Assembly (NCBI RefSeq): GCF_965223285.1
Contig: NZ_OZ244997.1
Span: 5,270,001 to 5,334,000, forward strand
Direction of reading: 5' to 3'
Source: Leptofilum sp965223285
GTDB lineage: Bacteria > Chloroflexota > Anaerolineae > Promineifilales > Promineifilaceae
DNA: 64,000 nt
Part shown: in pieces, positions 50,937-60,204 of the stretch
Layout of the letters: the number at the start of each line of letters is the position of its first letter
How positions within the stretch are numbered: position 1 is the first letter of the stretch
Notes under the pieces: model-generated
Databases searched by the model: none
Told to the model about the DNA's origin: nothing
Seen by the model: only the letters and a program-made list of their open reading frames with translations
Program-made: the position numbers and the translations under genes

Positions 50937-52604
50937 TTAGCTTACGGCCGTAACCTCTTCAGCTTCAACAGGGGGCGTGCCGTTCGCTGCTGCGAGACGA
51001 CCCTCTTGCCGGGCAACGGCCGTGCGCAAAAAGGCATCAAACAGGGGGTGGGGGCGGTTGGGACGGCTCTTGAATTCCGGATGGAACTGGCTGCCCAGCA
51101 TAAAAGGATGATCTTTTAGTTCAGCGATTTCTACCAGACGGCCGTCTGGCGACAGGCCACTAAACACCATTCCTGCCGCTTCCAATTCGTTCCGGTAGCT
51201 GTTATTAAACTCCCAGCGATGTCTGTGCCGCTCCTGTACCAGCTCGGCATCGTACGCTGCGGCTGCCTTGCTGCCAGGCATTAAGGCACACGGATACGAT
51301 CCCAAGCGCATCGTGCCGCCCATATCTTCCAGCGCATGTTGATCGGGCATCAGGCTAATCACCGGATGCTCCGTGTGGCTGTCAAACTCCGTGCTGTTAG
51401 GCTCATCACTGTGCAGCACATGACGGGCAAACTCAATGCACATCACCTGCATACCCAGGCAAAGTCCCAAATAGGGCACTTTGTTTTCTCGCGCCCAGCG
51501 GGCTGCCAAAATCTTGCCCTCCACGCCGCGCTCACCAAAACCGCCCGGTACCACAATGCCGTCTAGCCCTTCAAACTGCGTCCAGCCTTTGCCCTTTTCC
51601 AAATCGCCAGAATGGATCCATTCCACCTCAACATCACGGCCGTTGCTAATGCCCGCGTGATACAGCGCTTCACGCACGCTCATATACGCATCGTGCAGTT
51701 CCACATATTTGCCCACAATGCCAATGCGTATCTTTGTTTTAGAGCTGCGGATTTTGGCAATCATTTTTTGCCAGTCACTTAATTCTGGTGCATTGGCCTT
51801 CTTCAGTTTCAGCCTGTCAATAACATAGTCACCCAGCCCCGTTTCTTCCAGCAGCAGCGGTATGTTGTACAAAATATCGCTGGTAACGGCCGGAATGACT
51901 GCCCGCTTGCGCACATCACAAAACAGAGCGATCTTTTTGATATGTTCTTTAGGAATATGGTGATCGGCACGGGCAATGATGACATCTGGATGAATGCCAA
52001 TGCCGCGCAGTTCACGGACGCTGTGCTGGGTGGGTTTTGTTTTTAGCTCTCTGCTGGCGCTAATGTAGGGCAAAAACGTGACGTGGACGTAAAGCGTATT
52101 TTTACGCCCCACATCAGAGCGCATCTGGCGCAACGCCTCCATAAAAGGCAGGCTTTCAATGTCGCCCACCGTACCGCCTACCTCTACCAGCACCACGTCC
52201 GCCTGGCTTTTTTCGGCAACCAGCCGGATATTGCGCTTGATTTCGTTGGTGATGTGGGGAATTACTTGGATGGTGCCCCCCAAATAATCACCGCGCCGTT
52301 CGCGGGCAATCACTTCCGCATAAACGCGCCCGGTGGTTACGTTAGAAGCCTGACTGGCGTTGATGTCGATGAATCGTTCGTAATGCCCCAGGTCAAGGTC
52401 GGTTTCTGCGCCATCTTCTGTTACAAACACTTCGCCGTGCTGGTAGGGCGACATGGTGCCCGGGTCTACATTGATGTAGGGATCGAGTTTTTGCACCGCT
52501 ACCGACAATCCCCTGGCTTTGAGCAGGCGCCCCAGCGCGGCTGCGGTTACCCCCTTGCCAACTGAACTTACAACACCACCGGTAAAAAAGATATATTTTG
52601 TCAT
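50937..52604 (-). CDS. pyrG: CTP synthase
   Basis: This is a 555-residue enzyme. MTKYIFFTGGVVSSVGKGVTAAALGRLL is the amidoligase P-loop start. LDPYINVDPGTMSPYQHGEVFVTEDG follows, and the C-terminal glutamine amidotransferase domain has the nucleophile in GLCLGMQVMCIEFARHV and the catalytic His-Glu in QFHPEFKSRP. It converts UTP to CTP using glutamine. ATG at 52604 is chosen because the longer frame would begin inside the terminator of the upstream gene. Confidence 0.96.
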   Translation of the reverse strand: MTKYIFFTGGVVSSVGKGVTAAALGRLLKARGLSVAVQKLDPYINVDPGTMSPYQHGEVFVTEDGAETDLDLGHYERFIDINASQASNVTTGRVYAEVIARERRGDYLGGTIQVIPHITNEIKRNIRLVAEKSQADVVLVEVGGTVGDIESLPFMEALRQMRSDVGRKNTLYVHVTFLPYISASRELKTKPTQHSVRELRGIGIHPDVIIARADHHIPKEHIKKIALFCDVRKRAVIPAVTSDILYNIPLLLEETGLGDYVIDRLKLKKANAPELSDWQKMIAKIRSSKTKIRIGIVGKYVELHDAYMSVREALYHAGISNGRDVEVEWIHSGDLEKGKGWTQFEGLDGIVVPGGFGERGVEGKILAARWARENKVPYLGLCLGMQVMCIEFARHVLHSDEPNSTEFDSHTEHPVISLMPDQHALEDMGGTMRLGSYPCALMPGSKAAAAYDAELVQERHRHRWEFNNSYRNELEAAGMVFSGLSPDGRLVEIAELKDHPFMLGSQFHPEFKSRPNRPHPLFDAFLRTAVARQEGRLAAANGTPPVEAEEVTAVS

Positions 52605-52624
52605 TTTCCGACCTCGCACTATCC

Positions 52625-52669
52625 AAAAAAAGAGGTGGGGCATGTCATCTTGGGTGACATGCCCCACCT
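52625..52669 (-). terminator. Rho-independent terminator after the Roadblock gene
   Basis: A 15-bp perfect stem (52633-52647 with 52655-52669) and a seven-base loop are followed on the minus strand by seven T. It separates the Roadblock gene from pyrG. Confidence 0.92.
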
Positions 52670-52733
52670 GAATTTTACTTCCGTTCGTTAATGCGGATAA
52701 TTTCTCCGCTTCAACTTTACCCGCTCCATATCA

Positions 52734-53102
52734 TCAGAGGAGACGCTCCAAATCTTCGGCAGCGCGCCCCATATCCAAAAAGATAAGCCCCAATTTGGCC
52801 TGTGCCCGAGCCAGAACGGTTAGAACGGCGTCATCACCAATGGCGCGCAGAACGATAATGCCATCTGTGCCGCGAATGTGAACCTGTTCTAAACGGCCGC
52901 GTTGCAGTTCAGAAGCAATACGGTCACCCAAGGAAAGCATGGCGGCAGACATCGCCGAGATGCGATCTTCGTCAACGCCAGCAGGCAGCGACGAGGCCAT
53001 AATGAGGCCGTCTACACTTACAACGGCTGATGCTTCAATATCTGGCGTGCCTGCTTGCAAATCTTTCAAGCGGTCAACCATCATCTCTGTACGGGATCTC
53101 AT
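52734..53102 (-). CDS. Roadblock/LC7-domain protein
   Basis: This 122-residue protein begins with a short helix and then IEASAVVSVDGLIMASSLP, ISAMSAAMLSLGDRIASEL and VHIRGTDGIIVLRAIGDDAVLTVLA, the alpha/beta roadblock pattern. Bacterial members pair with small GTPases of the MglA type and act in polarity and motility, or serve in other regulation. No partner GTPase is in the window. AAGGAGAG lies upstream of the ATG. Confidence 0.9.
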   Translation of the reverse strand: MRSRTEMMVDRLKDLQAGTPDIEASAVVSVDGLIMASSLPAGVDEDRISAMSAAMLSLGDRIASELQRGRLEQVHIRGTDGIIVLRAIGDDAVLTVLARAQAKLGLIFLDMGRAAEDLERLL

Positions 53103-53614
53103 CCAGACTCTCCTTACACGTAGGTATTTGGGGAACTCCGTTCTTTTTTGGCCCCTTTTTGGCCACGACTTTTGGTAAAAAATAGAGCAAATTTATGTTT
53201 GTTTGCTGTAATTTTATGTAAGCCAAGAACGGCTGGATAATACCATATCGAAATTTTACTGTCAAACTGGATGGAGCGGGGAAATGCCGACAGACAGGCA
53301 TGTTATGTTAACTTTTCAGGGGGTGAGAGACGGCCGTTTTCTACCCAATTTCCTACCTTTTCTCGAACACGAAGGGAGTAGAAATTATGTTCTAATCGGC
53401 TTGTGACTGCATGGCATTTGTCACTACGGAAGCGGGTGTCTTTTGGGGAAGCTCTGCCTGTTGTAGTCTTAAAAAATAGACCAAATAGGTTTACAAAGGG
53501 AGAAATAAACGCCACGGCACTTACTTTGTCTCGGCAACCAGCAGCCATTATCTTTGGGCTCGGCGCGAGATTCGCAAGGGTTTAAAGCGAAAGAGCGGGC
53601 CTTGACGTAGCGGC
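53103..53614. other. Intergenic region without supported gene
   Basis: This 510-base AT-rich spacer holds one ACGGCCGT (near 53330). An 81-codon minus-strand frame at 53303-53548 has no ribosome site and no recognisable family, and is not called. The leftward promoter of the Roadblock gene must lie at the left end. No RNA gene was recognised. Confidence 0.5.
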
Positions 53615-54031
53615 TCACGGCTTGAAGTTGGAAACATTCCCTGTGCGGAACCAGCGATTGGCTTGTTTTTCATACAGCTCAATCCAGGCACTGACAAACT
53701 CGATGGGCAGCGTGCTGCCATTTTGCGCTTTTTGGGTGCCACGCGCATAAACTTGAACAATCACCCAGCCGAGCTTACCGTCTGGCGAAACCTGCACCAC
53801 AGGCGTGATTTCGTCCCGGTATTCTTCAAATGTGGTGGCCTGCAAATAGGGGCCTAAACGCTGCCGGCGTTCTTCCTTGGTGGGGTGAGCCACGGTGCCA
53901 CGGCTGGCAACAACGTAGCGGTCGTTTTCATCCTCAAGAAGCAGTTCAACGTTGGATTTCAGGTGTGCGTCAAGCACTTTTTGGTGCAGCGTGCGTAGTT
54001 GGCTTTCATCAGTTTGGGTTTGGTTAGGCAT
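53615..54031 (-). CDS. NTF2/SnoaL-like domain protein
   Basis: This 138-residue protein begins with a helix (LRTLHQKVLDAHLKSNVELLLEDENDRYVVASRGTV), and a pocket-type fold of cone-shaped beta sheet follows (WVIVQVYARGTQ, FVSAWIELYEKQANRWFRTGNVSN), as in DUF4440/SnoaL-like proteins. Its function is not known. ATG at 54031 follows AGGAGGA and overlaps the stop of the DUF4129 gene by eight bases. It is the last gene of the MoxR operon. Confidence 0.7.
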   Translation of the reverse strand: MPNQTQTDESQLRTLHQKVLDAHLKSNVELLLEDENDRYVVASRGTVAHPTKEERRQRLGPYLQATTFEEYRDEITPVVQVSPDGKLGWVIVQVYARGTQKAQNGSTLPIEFVSAWIELYEKQANRWFRTGNVSNFKP

Positions 54032-55619
54032 TCGTTTGGTTTCCTCCTGAACGGCCGTTACTATCATCTGTTTGTTCAATAGGGTCAATAGGAGGTGCTT
54101 GCTCCAGGGTTCGCCAAGCGTCTTTTATTGCCTGGAGTTCCTCTTTGGTTTCCGGCAGTTCTCCATACCGTACCTTCACGTAGGCGTTGGTAATCAGGTG
54201 GGTCTGTTGCTGGTGTTCGGGCCAGGCCCGGGCGAGTGTCTTCAAGAATTCAAAGGGTGTTTCGGTTTCCAGGCGCGGATACCCGCTAGCATCTGCGGCG
54301 CGGAGCATGTTGCGGTAAATGCGGCGAATGGAGACGGCCGTTTGCCAATTGCGCCACAATCCCAGCCGCCCCAACACTTTTTGCAGCAAATTCCCGTCCT
54401 CATCTTCATCACGGGTGTGGGGGTCAAGGCGCTGGGTTGTGCGGGTGACAACGGCCGTTTCCCGATACAAACGGCTCACCAGCAGGGCCACCAGCAAAAT
54501 CAAAGCGACCGCCAGCAGCAAGATAATCGCTTGCCCACTTCGGTCTATCTGAATGGTGAGTTGCTCAACCTCCTCAATGACAATGGGCTCGTTTGCGAGA
54601 TTATTTCCCCCGTCAGGCAGTAACGGGATCCGCTGGTTGATGAAGAATTTGCCGACAACTTTGCCCAGGTAGGCCCACCATTCTGCCAGCGCGGGCGAAA
54701 TGGCAGTGAGAAGACGGCCGATCACATTTGTGAGCCACTCAATTAAAGAGAGGAGTGGCACTAAAAGATAAACCAGCGTGATAAGGGCTACCAGGCCCGT
54801 GAGCCGCAGGCTGTCCGAGATGGGTGCCAGCCAGCCGATGAGACGGTTGGCAGATTCTCCGCTAATGATGACAGCGGCCGTTCCAGCGGTAAAAATCGTG
54901 AGCAAACTGGCCAGAAAGACGGCCGTTACCCACCGTGGATGCAGGGCAACGGCCGTACCCCACTGTGACTTTTCAATCTCCTGTGCCCGGATGAGGGCCA
55001 GCGCGATTAACCCCGCTAGAAAAAAGAGCAAAATGTAAGACGTGCTGTCCCAAAGCAGGCGGGTGTTGGCCAGCCAAACCACTATCGGAGCCAAAATGAG
55101 GCCCCCGACGCGCAGCCGCAAGCCGGCCCGCTCGACGCTATAGTCGCGCCGCCCAAGCTGCAACCCCCGTACCCAAACCAGCACCAGCAGTACGAACAAA
55201 ATTACATCTCGCAGCCACAAATTGTTGTTTGGCTCATTAACGGCCGTAAAAATGTCTCCTACCCAGCCAAAGCGAAAAATCGGACTGCCTGCATGGAAAA
55301 TGATGGGCAGTGTGACAACAATTACCAAAAATAGCGTCATGGCCGTGATGGTTTGTTGATGGCGTGGGGGTAAGTGCAAAGCACTCATGAGCCGCGTGAG
55401 GTTGAAGGCAAACAGCATGAGCACAAGCAGCCAGAGCAGCACAACGCCGGGTTGCCAATATTGTGCCCAGCCCATCACGCCCAGGGCAAATGGCGTGAGC
55501 AAGGCCACATCGGCCAACGCCCAGCAGACGTAAAGCAGCTCGTGCTGCACCTGCCCCCAGATGCGCATGAGGCGTTCGTAGCGGGGATTCAGGGCGTTGG
55601 TTTCAACAGTCAGACGCAT
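54024..55619 (-). CDS. Membrane protein with C-terminal DUF4129-like domain
   Basis: This 531-residue membrane protein has about nine helices up to residue 400 (ALADVALLTPFALGVMGWA, IILLLAVALILLVALLVS last). A cytosolic C-terminal domain follows (IRRIYRNMLRAADASGYPRLETETPFEFLKTL, then AYVKVRYGELPETKEEL), which is DUF4129-like as found next to MoxR and DUF58 genes. The set is thought to assemble or regulate a cell-surface or stress function. It is third in the minus-strand operon, separated from DUF58 by a hairpin repeat. Confidence 0.85.
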   Translation of the reverse strand: MRLTVETNALNPRYERLMRIWGQVQHELLYVCWALADVALLTPFALGVMGWAQYWQPGVVLLWLLVLMLFAFNLTRLMSALHLPPRHQQTITAMTLFLVIVVTLPIIFHAGSPIFRFGWVGDIFTAVNEPNNNLWLRDVILFVLLVLVWVRGLQLGRRDYSVERAGLRLRVGGLILAPIVVWLANTRLLWDSTSYILLFFLAGLIALALIRAQEIEKSQWGTAVALHPRWVTAVFLASLLTIFTAGTAAVIISGESANRLIGWLAPISDSLRLTGLVALITLVYLLVPLLSLIEWLTNVIGRLLTAISPALAEWWAYLGKVVGKFFINQRIPLLPDGGNNLANEPIVIEEVEQLTIQIDRSGQAIILLLAVALILLVALLVSRLYRETAVVTRTTQRLDPHTRDEDEDGNLLQKVLGRLGLWRNWQTAVSIRRIYRNMLRAADASGYPRLETETPFEFLKTLARAWPEHQQQTHLITNAYVKVRYGELPETKEELQAIKDAWRTLEQAPPIDPIEQTDDSNGRSGGNQTNA

Positions 55620-55664
55620 GATCTATGAGTGTGCAAGTGTGCAGCAAAGTGTTGTCATTGAATT

Positions 55665-55720
55665 TCACGCAAAGTCGCAAAGCCATAAGTTTTTTCTTTT
55701 GCACCTTTGCGTCTTTGCAC
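55665..55720. repeat. Hairpin repeat between DUF58 and DUF4129 genes
   Basis: CACGCAAAGTCGCAAAG and CTTTGCGTCTTTGC pair to a stem of about 14-15 bp around a loop of about 25 bases. It belongs to the GCAAAGACGCAAAG-type intergenic repeats. Confidence 0.7.
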
Positions 55721-55792
55721 GCGGTAATCAATTTGCCTGACAAGTTGTTTATGCATCCAGGTTGCAAATTTGCCAGGGAAGACCCTTTACAA

Positions 55793-57250
55793 TTAACCAT
55801 GAGCGATTCTCAAACCTGCTTCTGGCGTGGGAATGCTGCCCAGCGCGGCTTCGGTAATGGTGCTGGCTTGCTGTCCAGTTTGGAAAGCAGGCATGGTGGC
55901 CGGGATGTGGTAGCTCAAGATGTTGCCTAATCCTTTGGGGGGCGGCTCGTCGGCCAGCGAGATGAGCACCACCCGGCGACCTGCCTCTTTGAGCCGAACC
56001 AGGGCGACCATTATTTCCTCAGTGACAACGGCCGTTACCAACACAATCGTGCTGGCCCAGGGCAGTGACGGGCTGGTGCGCAGCATCATTTTCTCAATAG
56101 AGCCAGTCGCAAATTCCGTGACGGCGGCTAATGCTTCCAAAATGTGAGCGAGCTGCTCTGGCGAACGGCCTGGCTGCACCCGAATTGGCTGGTCTGAATT
56201 TGGCACGGAGCCATTGGCATAGATGCCCACGCCCCAACCTTGCTGCACGCCATAATTGGCCACAGAGCCAGCCACGCTCACGCTCCGTTCCAGAAGTTCC
56301 GGGTCGAAGCCCATCCAATGCTTAGGGAAGGTAGCCACGTTCAGGAATACGGCAATCGTCATGCCCGTGGAGGGGTCGTGCACTTTGGTTTGCAGGCTGC
56401 CGCGAATAGCCGTTGCCTTCCAATGCACATCTCTAAACTGATCGCCTGGCTGGTAATTGCGCACCCCCTGCGTTTTGATGGGATCGGTGAACAGGCTGCG
56501 GTGTACTTTTACTTCGCCAAACGGTTCTTTGGCGGGCAGACCTAACGCTTCTAGCGGATAAATTTGGGGGAAAACGATGAGTTGATCAATGTAATAATGG
56601 TCGCGCTGCCGGGTGAACAGGGTAAAGATGTCGCCAGAGGCGTAGGTGACTGGCCCCAATTTGTAGTAGCCACGTCTGGGAAACCGCAGAGTGAAAGTGC
56701 GCTTCGTTTGCTCACGGCCGTACAGTGAGAAGGTGTTTAGCAGCGCGTAACGGCCGTTCATGTCGGCCGTCACCTGAGCCAGCGCATCCTCCTCGTCTAC
56801 CACCACCGGCAGTTCATCCCGAAAATGCAGCCAGGTGAGTGGCAGCAGCTTGTCGTTGGTCACTGCAATGGTCATCTCGATTGGCTCGCCCGGAAACACG
56901 CGGTTGCGGTTAAAGCTACGTTCGTAGCCAACGCCCACCAGCGACAAATTTTTCCACACTGTGCTGACGCCGACAATGAGCAGCAGCACAAAGCCTAGAG
57001 CCAGCATCGTCCCTTGCCGCCCGGCCGTCAGTCCAATAATGAGAAAGATGATTGCCAGCGGAATCCAGGCGTCGCTAAAAATGGAGTTCTCCCGCTCGCG
57101 CAGCACCAACCCCCGCGCCCGTACCACATCGTGCATGTCCACGGCTTGCCCAGTCACCGCTGCCCGCATCATGTTTTCACGGGCTTGCTTTTGCTGTTGG
57201 CGTTTGTTTTCTCGGATAACGAGATGGATATTCTCAATATTCTGGGACAT
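55793..57250 (-). CDS. DUF58-domain protein
   Basis: This 485-residue protein has an N-terminal helical segment and two membrane helices (SDAWIPLAIIFLIIGLTAG, LALGFVLLLIVGVSTVW). A beta domain near residue 95-200 and the DUF58 signature GVRNYQPGDQFRDVHWKATA (near residue 270) follow, then a VWA-like region. DUF58 proteins work with MoxR ATPases in envelope or stress processes. It is second in the operon after MoxR, with a perfect hairpin repeat between them. Confidence 0.88.
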   Translation of the reverse strand: MSQNIENIHLVIRENKRQQQKQARENMMRAAVTGQAVDMHDVVRARGLVLRERENSIFSDAWIPLAIIFLIIGLTAGRQGTMLALGFVLLLIVGVSTVWKNLSLVGVGYERSFNRNRVFPGEPIEMTIAVTNDKLLPLTWLHFRDELPVVVDEEDALAQVTADMNGRYALLNTFSLYGREQTKRTFTLRFPRRGYYKLGPVTYASGDIFTLFTRQRDHYYIDQLIVFPQIYPLEALGLPAKEPFGEVKVHRSLFTDPIKTQGVRNYQPGDQFRDVHWKATAIRGSLQTKVHDPSTGMTIAVFLNVATFPKHWMGFDPELLERSVSVAGSVANYGVQQGWGVGIYANGSVPNSDQPIRVQPGRSPEQLAHILEALAAVTEFATGSIEKMMLRTSPSLPWASTIVLVTAVVTEEIMVALVRLKEAGRRVVLISLADEPPPKGLGNILSYHIPATMPAFQTGQQASTITEAALGSIPTPEAGLRIAHG

Positions 57251-57259
57251 TTTTATTTA

Positions 57260-57319
57260 GCCACAGAGGTCACAGAGAATTAAGAGGGTTTTCTCTTTTT
57301 CCTCTGTGACCTCTGTGGC
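57260..57319. repeat. Perfect hairpin repeat between MoxR and DUF58 genes
   Basis: GCCACAGAGGTCACAGAG (57260-57277) is an exact reverse complement of 57302-57319, an 18-bp stem. It is of the CACAGAGG-type intergenic repeats. T-rich text inside the loop does not follow the stem. Confidence 0.9.
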
Positions 57320-57324
57320 AAAAA

Positions 57325-58260
57325 TTAACTTTCTACTGGTACGGGGACGGTGGCAACGACGTCGCGAATGATGTCGGTTGGCTGGCGGCCGCGCAGGCGG
57401 GTTTGCGGATTGACAATGAGGCGATGGGTGAGAACGTGAGGAGCCATCGTTTTCACGTCATCGGGAATGACAAAATCGCGGGCGTGAATGGCAGCAAAGC
57501 CCTGGCAGGTGCGGTACAGGGCCATCGTGGCGCGCGGGCTGGCACCTAGCTCAATGTCCTCATGGCTGCGCGTGGCGCGGCAGACGTTAACAATGTAGTT
57601 CCGCACCGATTCTTCGACCCGAACGGTACGGACCGTTTCTTGCATAGCCAGGATTTCATCGGGTTCGATTACTTTTGCTAGCGTCTCTAGCGGGTCTGCC
57701 TGCTCAAACCGAAGTAAGATGCTGTTTTCTTCTGCTTCAGATGGGTAGCCAATGGCGATCTTCATGAGGAAGCGGTCTAGCTGGGCCTCCGGTAGCGGAA
57801 AGGTTCCCTCTAGCTCGACCGGATTTTGGGTGGCCATGACGAGAAACGGCCGTTCCAACCGATGCGTGGCAATATCAACCGTCACCTGCCCTTCTTGCAT
57901 CGCCTCTAGCAACGCTGCCTGCGTACGTGGCGTGGCCCGATTGATCTCATCGGCCAGCAAAATTTGGGCAAAAATGGGGCCGGGGCGGAACTCAAACGCC
58001 TGCTCCTTCTGGTTGTAAAAGTAAATGCCCGTCACGTCAGACGGCAGCAGGTCCGGCGTAAACTGCACGCGGCGGAAGGTGCAGCCCAGCGAAGCGGCAA
58101 TCGTCTTGGCCAGCGTGGTTTTGCCCGTGCCGGGCACATCCTCTAGCAGCAAATGTCCGCCAGTGAGCATGGCAATCAAAGCCAAATCAATGATCTCGTC
58201 CTTGCCGACGATCACTTGTTGGATGTTCTCACGCAGCCTCTTGGCGGTTTCTGAGATCAT
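57325..58260 (-). CDS. MoxR-family AAA ATPase
   Basis: This 311-residue AAA ATPase has Walker A GGHLLLEDVPGTGKTTLAKT near residue 34, sensor text FTPDLLPSDVTGIYF, Walker B ILLADEINRATPRTQAALLEAM, and the C-terminal lid with QNPVELEGTFPLPEAQLDRF. MoxR ATPases chaperone the maturation of partner proteins, often VWA proteins encoded beside them; DUF58 and DUF4129 genes follow here. It is the first gene of the operon. ATG at 58260 is used. Confidence 0.95.
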   Translation of the reverse strand: MISETAKRLRENIQQVIVGKDEIIDLALIAMLTGGHLLLEDVPGTGKTTLAKTIAASLGCTFRRVQFTPDLLPSDVTGIYFYNQKEQAFEFRPGPIFAQILLADEINRATPRTQAALLEAMQEGQVTVDIATHRLERPFLVMATQNPVELEGTFPLPEAQLDRFLMKIAIGYPSEAEENSILLRFEQADPLETLAKVIEPDEILAMQETVRTVRVEESVRNYIVNVCRATRSHEDIELGASPRATMALYRTCQGFAAIHARDFVIPDDVKTMAPHVLTHRLIVNPQTRLRGRQPTDIIRDVVATVPVPVES

Positions 58261-58375
58261 AAAATGCCCTTCGTATTATTTTAAGGAGGAGTGAGCATTC
58301 TCAAATGCGAACGGAGTTCCCAGAAACGCATCTGAGGATGCTTTCTCCTCAAAAAGCAGACTTGTGCCGAATTCT

Positions 58376-59797
58376 TTAACGAACCTGGGTGGAGAGAAAG
58401 TCCAGAATGTCAATTTTGGTGAGGATGCCCTGAACCTGGTCGTCTGTGGCAATGATGACGGCATTGTGCTTGGCAAAGATGCCCATGAGCGTTTCCAGTG
58501 GCGTACTGGGGCGCACCACCGGCACATTTGTCTCAATAATCGCTTCAATGGTTTCATCTGGCGCGTGGCTGGCGTGGTCGGTGAGCAGGATATGGTTAAG
58601 CAAATCAATTTCAGTGACGACGCCCAGGAGACGGCCGTTTTCACCCAAAACAGGGAGTTGTGACACGTTGTACTGCTTCATCAAGGCCACCACGTCGGTC
58701 ATCAAATCAGTTGGCTTGGCGGTGATAATATCGCCTTCACCCTTGGCTGCCTGTATATCCGCCGCACGGAACTCAACCCAGGTTTGTTCCAGAAAGCCAT
58801 TTTCCCGCAGCCACTCGTCGTCGAACACCTTGCTCAAATAGCGCGACCCAGAATCAGGCAGAATCACCACCACCACATCATCCTTGCCCAGCTTTTGGTC
58901 GTGGGCATACTTAATAGCACCGGCCACGGCCGAGCCGCAGGAGCCGCCGCAGAAGATGCCTTCTTCGCGCACTAGGCGGCGCGTCATCAAGAAACTTTCT
59001 TTGTCATTCACCTGCACAATGTGGTCGACGACGCTTAAATCGGTCGTGCTGGGCAGGAAATCTTCACCAATGCCTTCTACTTTATACCCTTCCGCTTTGG
59101 TGTAACGGCCGCTTCGGTGCAGCTCATACAAAATCGAACCAATCGGATCGACCCCAATAATTTTGACGTGGGGGTTTTTGCTTTTGAGATACTGCCCCGT
59201 GCCGGTGATGGTGCCGCCCGTACCCATACCGGCCACAAAGTGGGTAATGCGCCCTTTGGTTTGCTGCCAAATTTCTGGCCCGGTGCTTTCTACATGCGCC
59301 TGGGGATTGACCGGGTTGTGATACTGGTTGGCTAAAATCGCGTTGGGCGTTTCTTCCACAAGTTTGTTAGCCACTGAGTAGTAGCTTCGGGGGTCTTCTG
59401 GCTCAACGGCCGTTGGCGTCACCACCACCCGCGCCCCAAACGCCCGCAGCAGCAAAATCTTCTCCTGCGACATCTTGTCTGGCATTACAAAAATGCAGCG
59501 ATAACCTTTAAGTGCAGCGGCAATCGCCAGCCCCACACCTGTGTTGCCGGAGGTTGATTCCACAATTGTGCCGCCAGGTTTGAGCTTGCCGCTGCGTTCG
59601 GCATCTTCAATGATTGCTGGGCCGATGCGATCCTTCACGGAGCCACCGGGATTGAAAAATTCCACCTTGGCCAGCACGGTGCAGGGCAGGTCGCTTACAA
59701 CCGAATTCAGCTTTACCAGCGGCGTGTTGCCGATGGTCTCCATAATGTTGTTGTAGATTTCCATCTCTTCTACTGATTCATTTAATAGTTGTTCCAT
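58376..59797 (-). CDS. Cystathionine beta-synthase with two CBS domains
   Basis: This 473-residue protein is PLP-dependent. TIGNTPLVKLNSVVSDLPC and the Schiff-base FFNPGGSVKDRIG near residue 55 match cysteine/cystathionine synthases. STSGNTGVGLA binds the PLP phosphate, and MGTGGTITGTGQYL follows. Residues 345-473 are two CBS regulatory domains (LMTDVVALMKQYNVSQLPVLGENGRLLGVV), as in eukaryotic-type CBS enzymes. It condenses homocysteine and serine, fitting serine synthesis and methionine genes near the window start. ATG at 59797 follows AGGAAA. A cysteine synthase role cannot be excluded. Confidence 0.92.
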   Translation of the reverse strand: MEQLLNESVEEMEIYNNIMETIGNTPLVKLNSVVSDLPCTVLAKVEFFNPGGSVKDRIGPAIIEDAERSGKLKPGGTIVESTSGNTGVGLAIAAALKGYRCIFVMPDKMSQEKILLLRAFGARVVVTPTAVEPEDPRSYYSVANKLVEETPNAILANQYHNPVNPQAHVESTGPEIWQQTKGRITHFVAGMGTGGTITGTGQYLKSKNPHVKIIGVDPIGSILYELHRSGRYTKAEGYKVEGIGEDFLPSTTDLSVVDHIVQVNDKESFLMTRRLVREEGIFCGGSCGSAVAGAIKYAHDQKLGKDDVVVVILPDSGSRYLSKVFDDEWLRENGFLEQTWVEFRAADIQAAKGEGDIITAKPTDLMTDVVALMKQYNVSQLPVLGENGRLLGVVTEIDLLNHILLTDHASHAPDETIEAIIETNVPVVRPSTPLETLMGIFAKHNAVIIATDDQVQGILTKIDILDFLSTQVR

Positions 59798-59951
59798 GGG
59801 TTTCCTGTTCAGTTCGGGTCTTTGGGTACGGCCGTTTCCAGCCAAATTGCATCAACTTTTCAACAAAGCCAAGTATACACGAACCATTGTGACGATGAAA
59901 TAAGCAGTGCCAGGCGGGTGCACAAACAATTTGTCAGGCAGATTGATTAAC

Positions 59952-60001
59952 TCACGCCAAGACGCCAAGGTATAAAAGAAAAAACTTGCGTCTTTGCGTG
60001 A
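59952..60001. repeat. Hairpin repeat of the GACGCAAAG type
   Basis: TCACGCCAAGACGCCAAG on the left and CTTGCGTCTTTGCGTGA on the right pair over about 15 of 17 bases. It resembles the element at 55665. Confidence 0.65.
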
Positions 60002-60100
60002 AATTCAATATTAGTGCCTTGCTGTGCCTTGCCATGCACTTAGGTCAAGGTTGGTTTAACCATAAAGCAACGATCTCTTGTTAGCTTGTTGACAATATCT

Positions 60101-60130
60101 TTGGAGTAGCAAGCGTACCTCTGGTAGAAT
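60101..60130 (+). promoter_or_regulatory. Candidate promoter of the glycosidase-SH3 gene
   Basis: TTGGAG (60101-60106), an 18-base spacer and TAGAAT (60125-60130) fit a sigma-70 promoter, 74 bases before the ATG at 60205. Confidence 0.45.
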
Positions 60131-60204
60131 GTTCTTATCAAGATTGACTTCGCTTCTCCCAACTGTATTTTCATCAAACGAAGCACACAATTAAGGAGAT
60201 TCTC

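Larger units (their letters stand above)
59798..60204. other. Divergent intergenic region with repeat and promoter
   Basis: It contains a hairpin repeat (59952-60001) and a candidate promoter (60101-60130). One ACGGCCGT lies near 59829. No gene is seen. Confidence 0.5.

Noticed and set aside
52605..52667. Upstream start for pyrG
   Set aside because: It falls within the terminator of the Roadblock gene, and CTP synthases start at MTKYIFFTGG.
53303..53548. 81-codon minus-strand frame in the spacer left of the NTF2-like gene
   Set aside because: No ribosome site, no homology pattern, and it lies between two well-defined operons.
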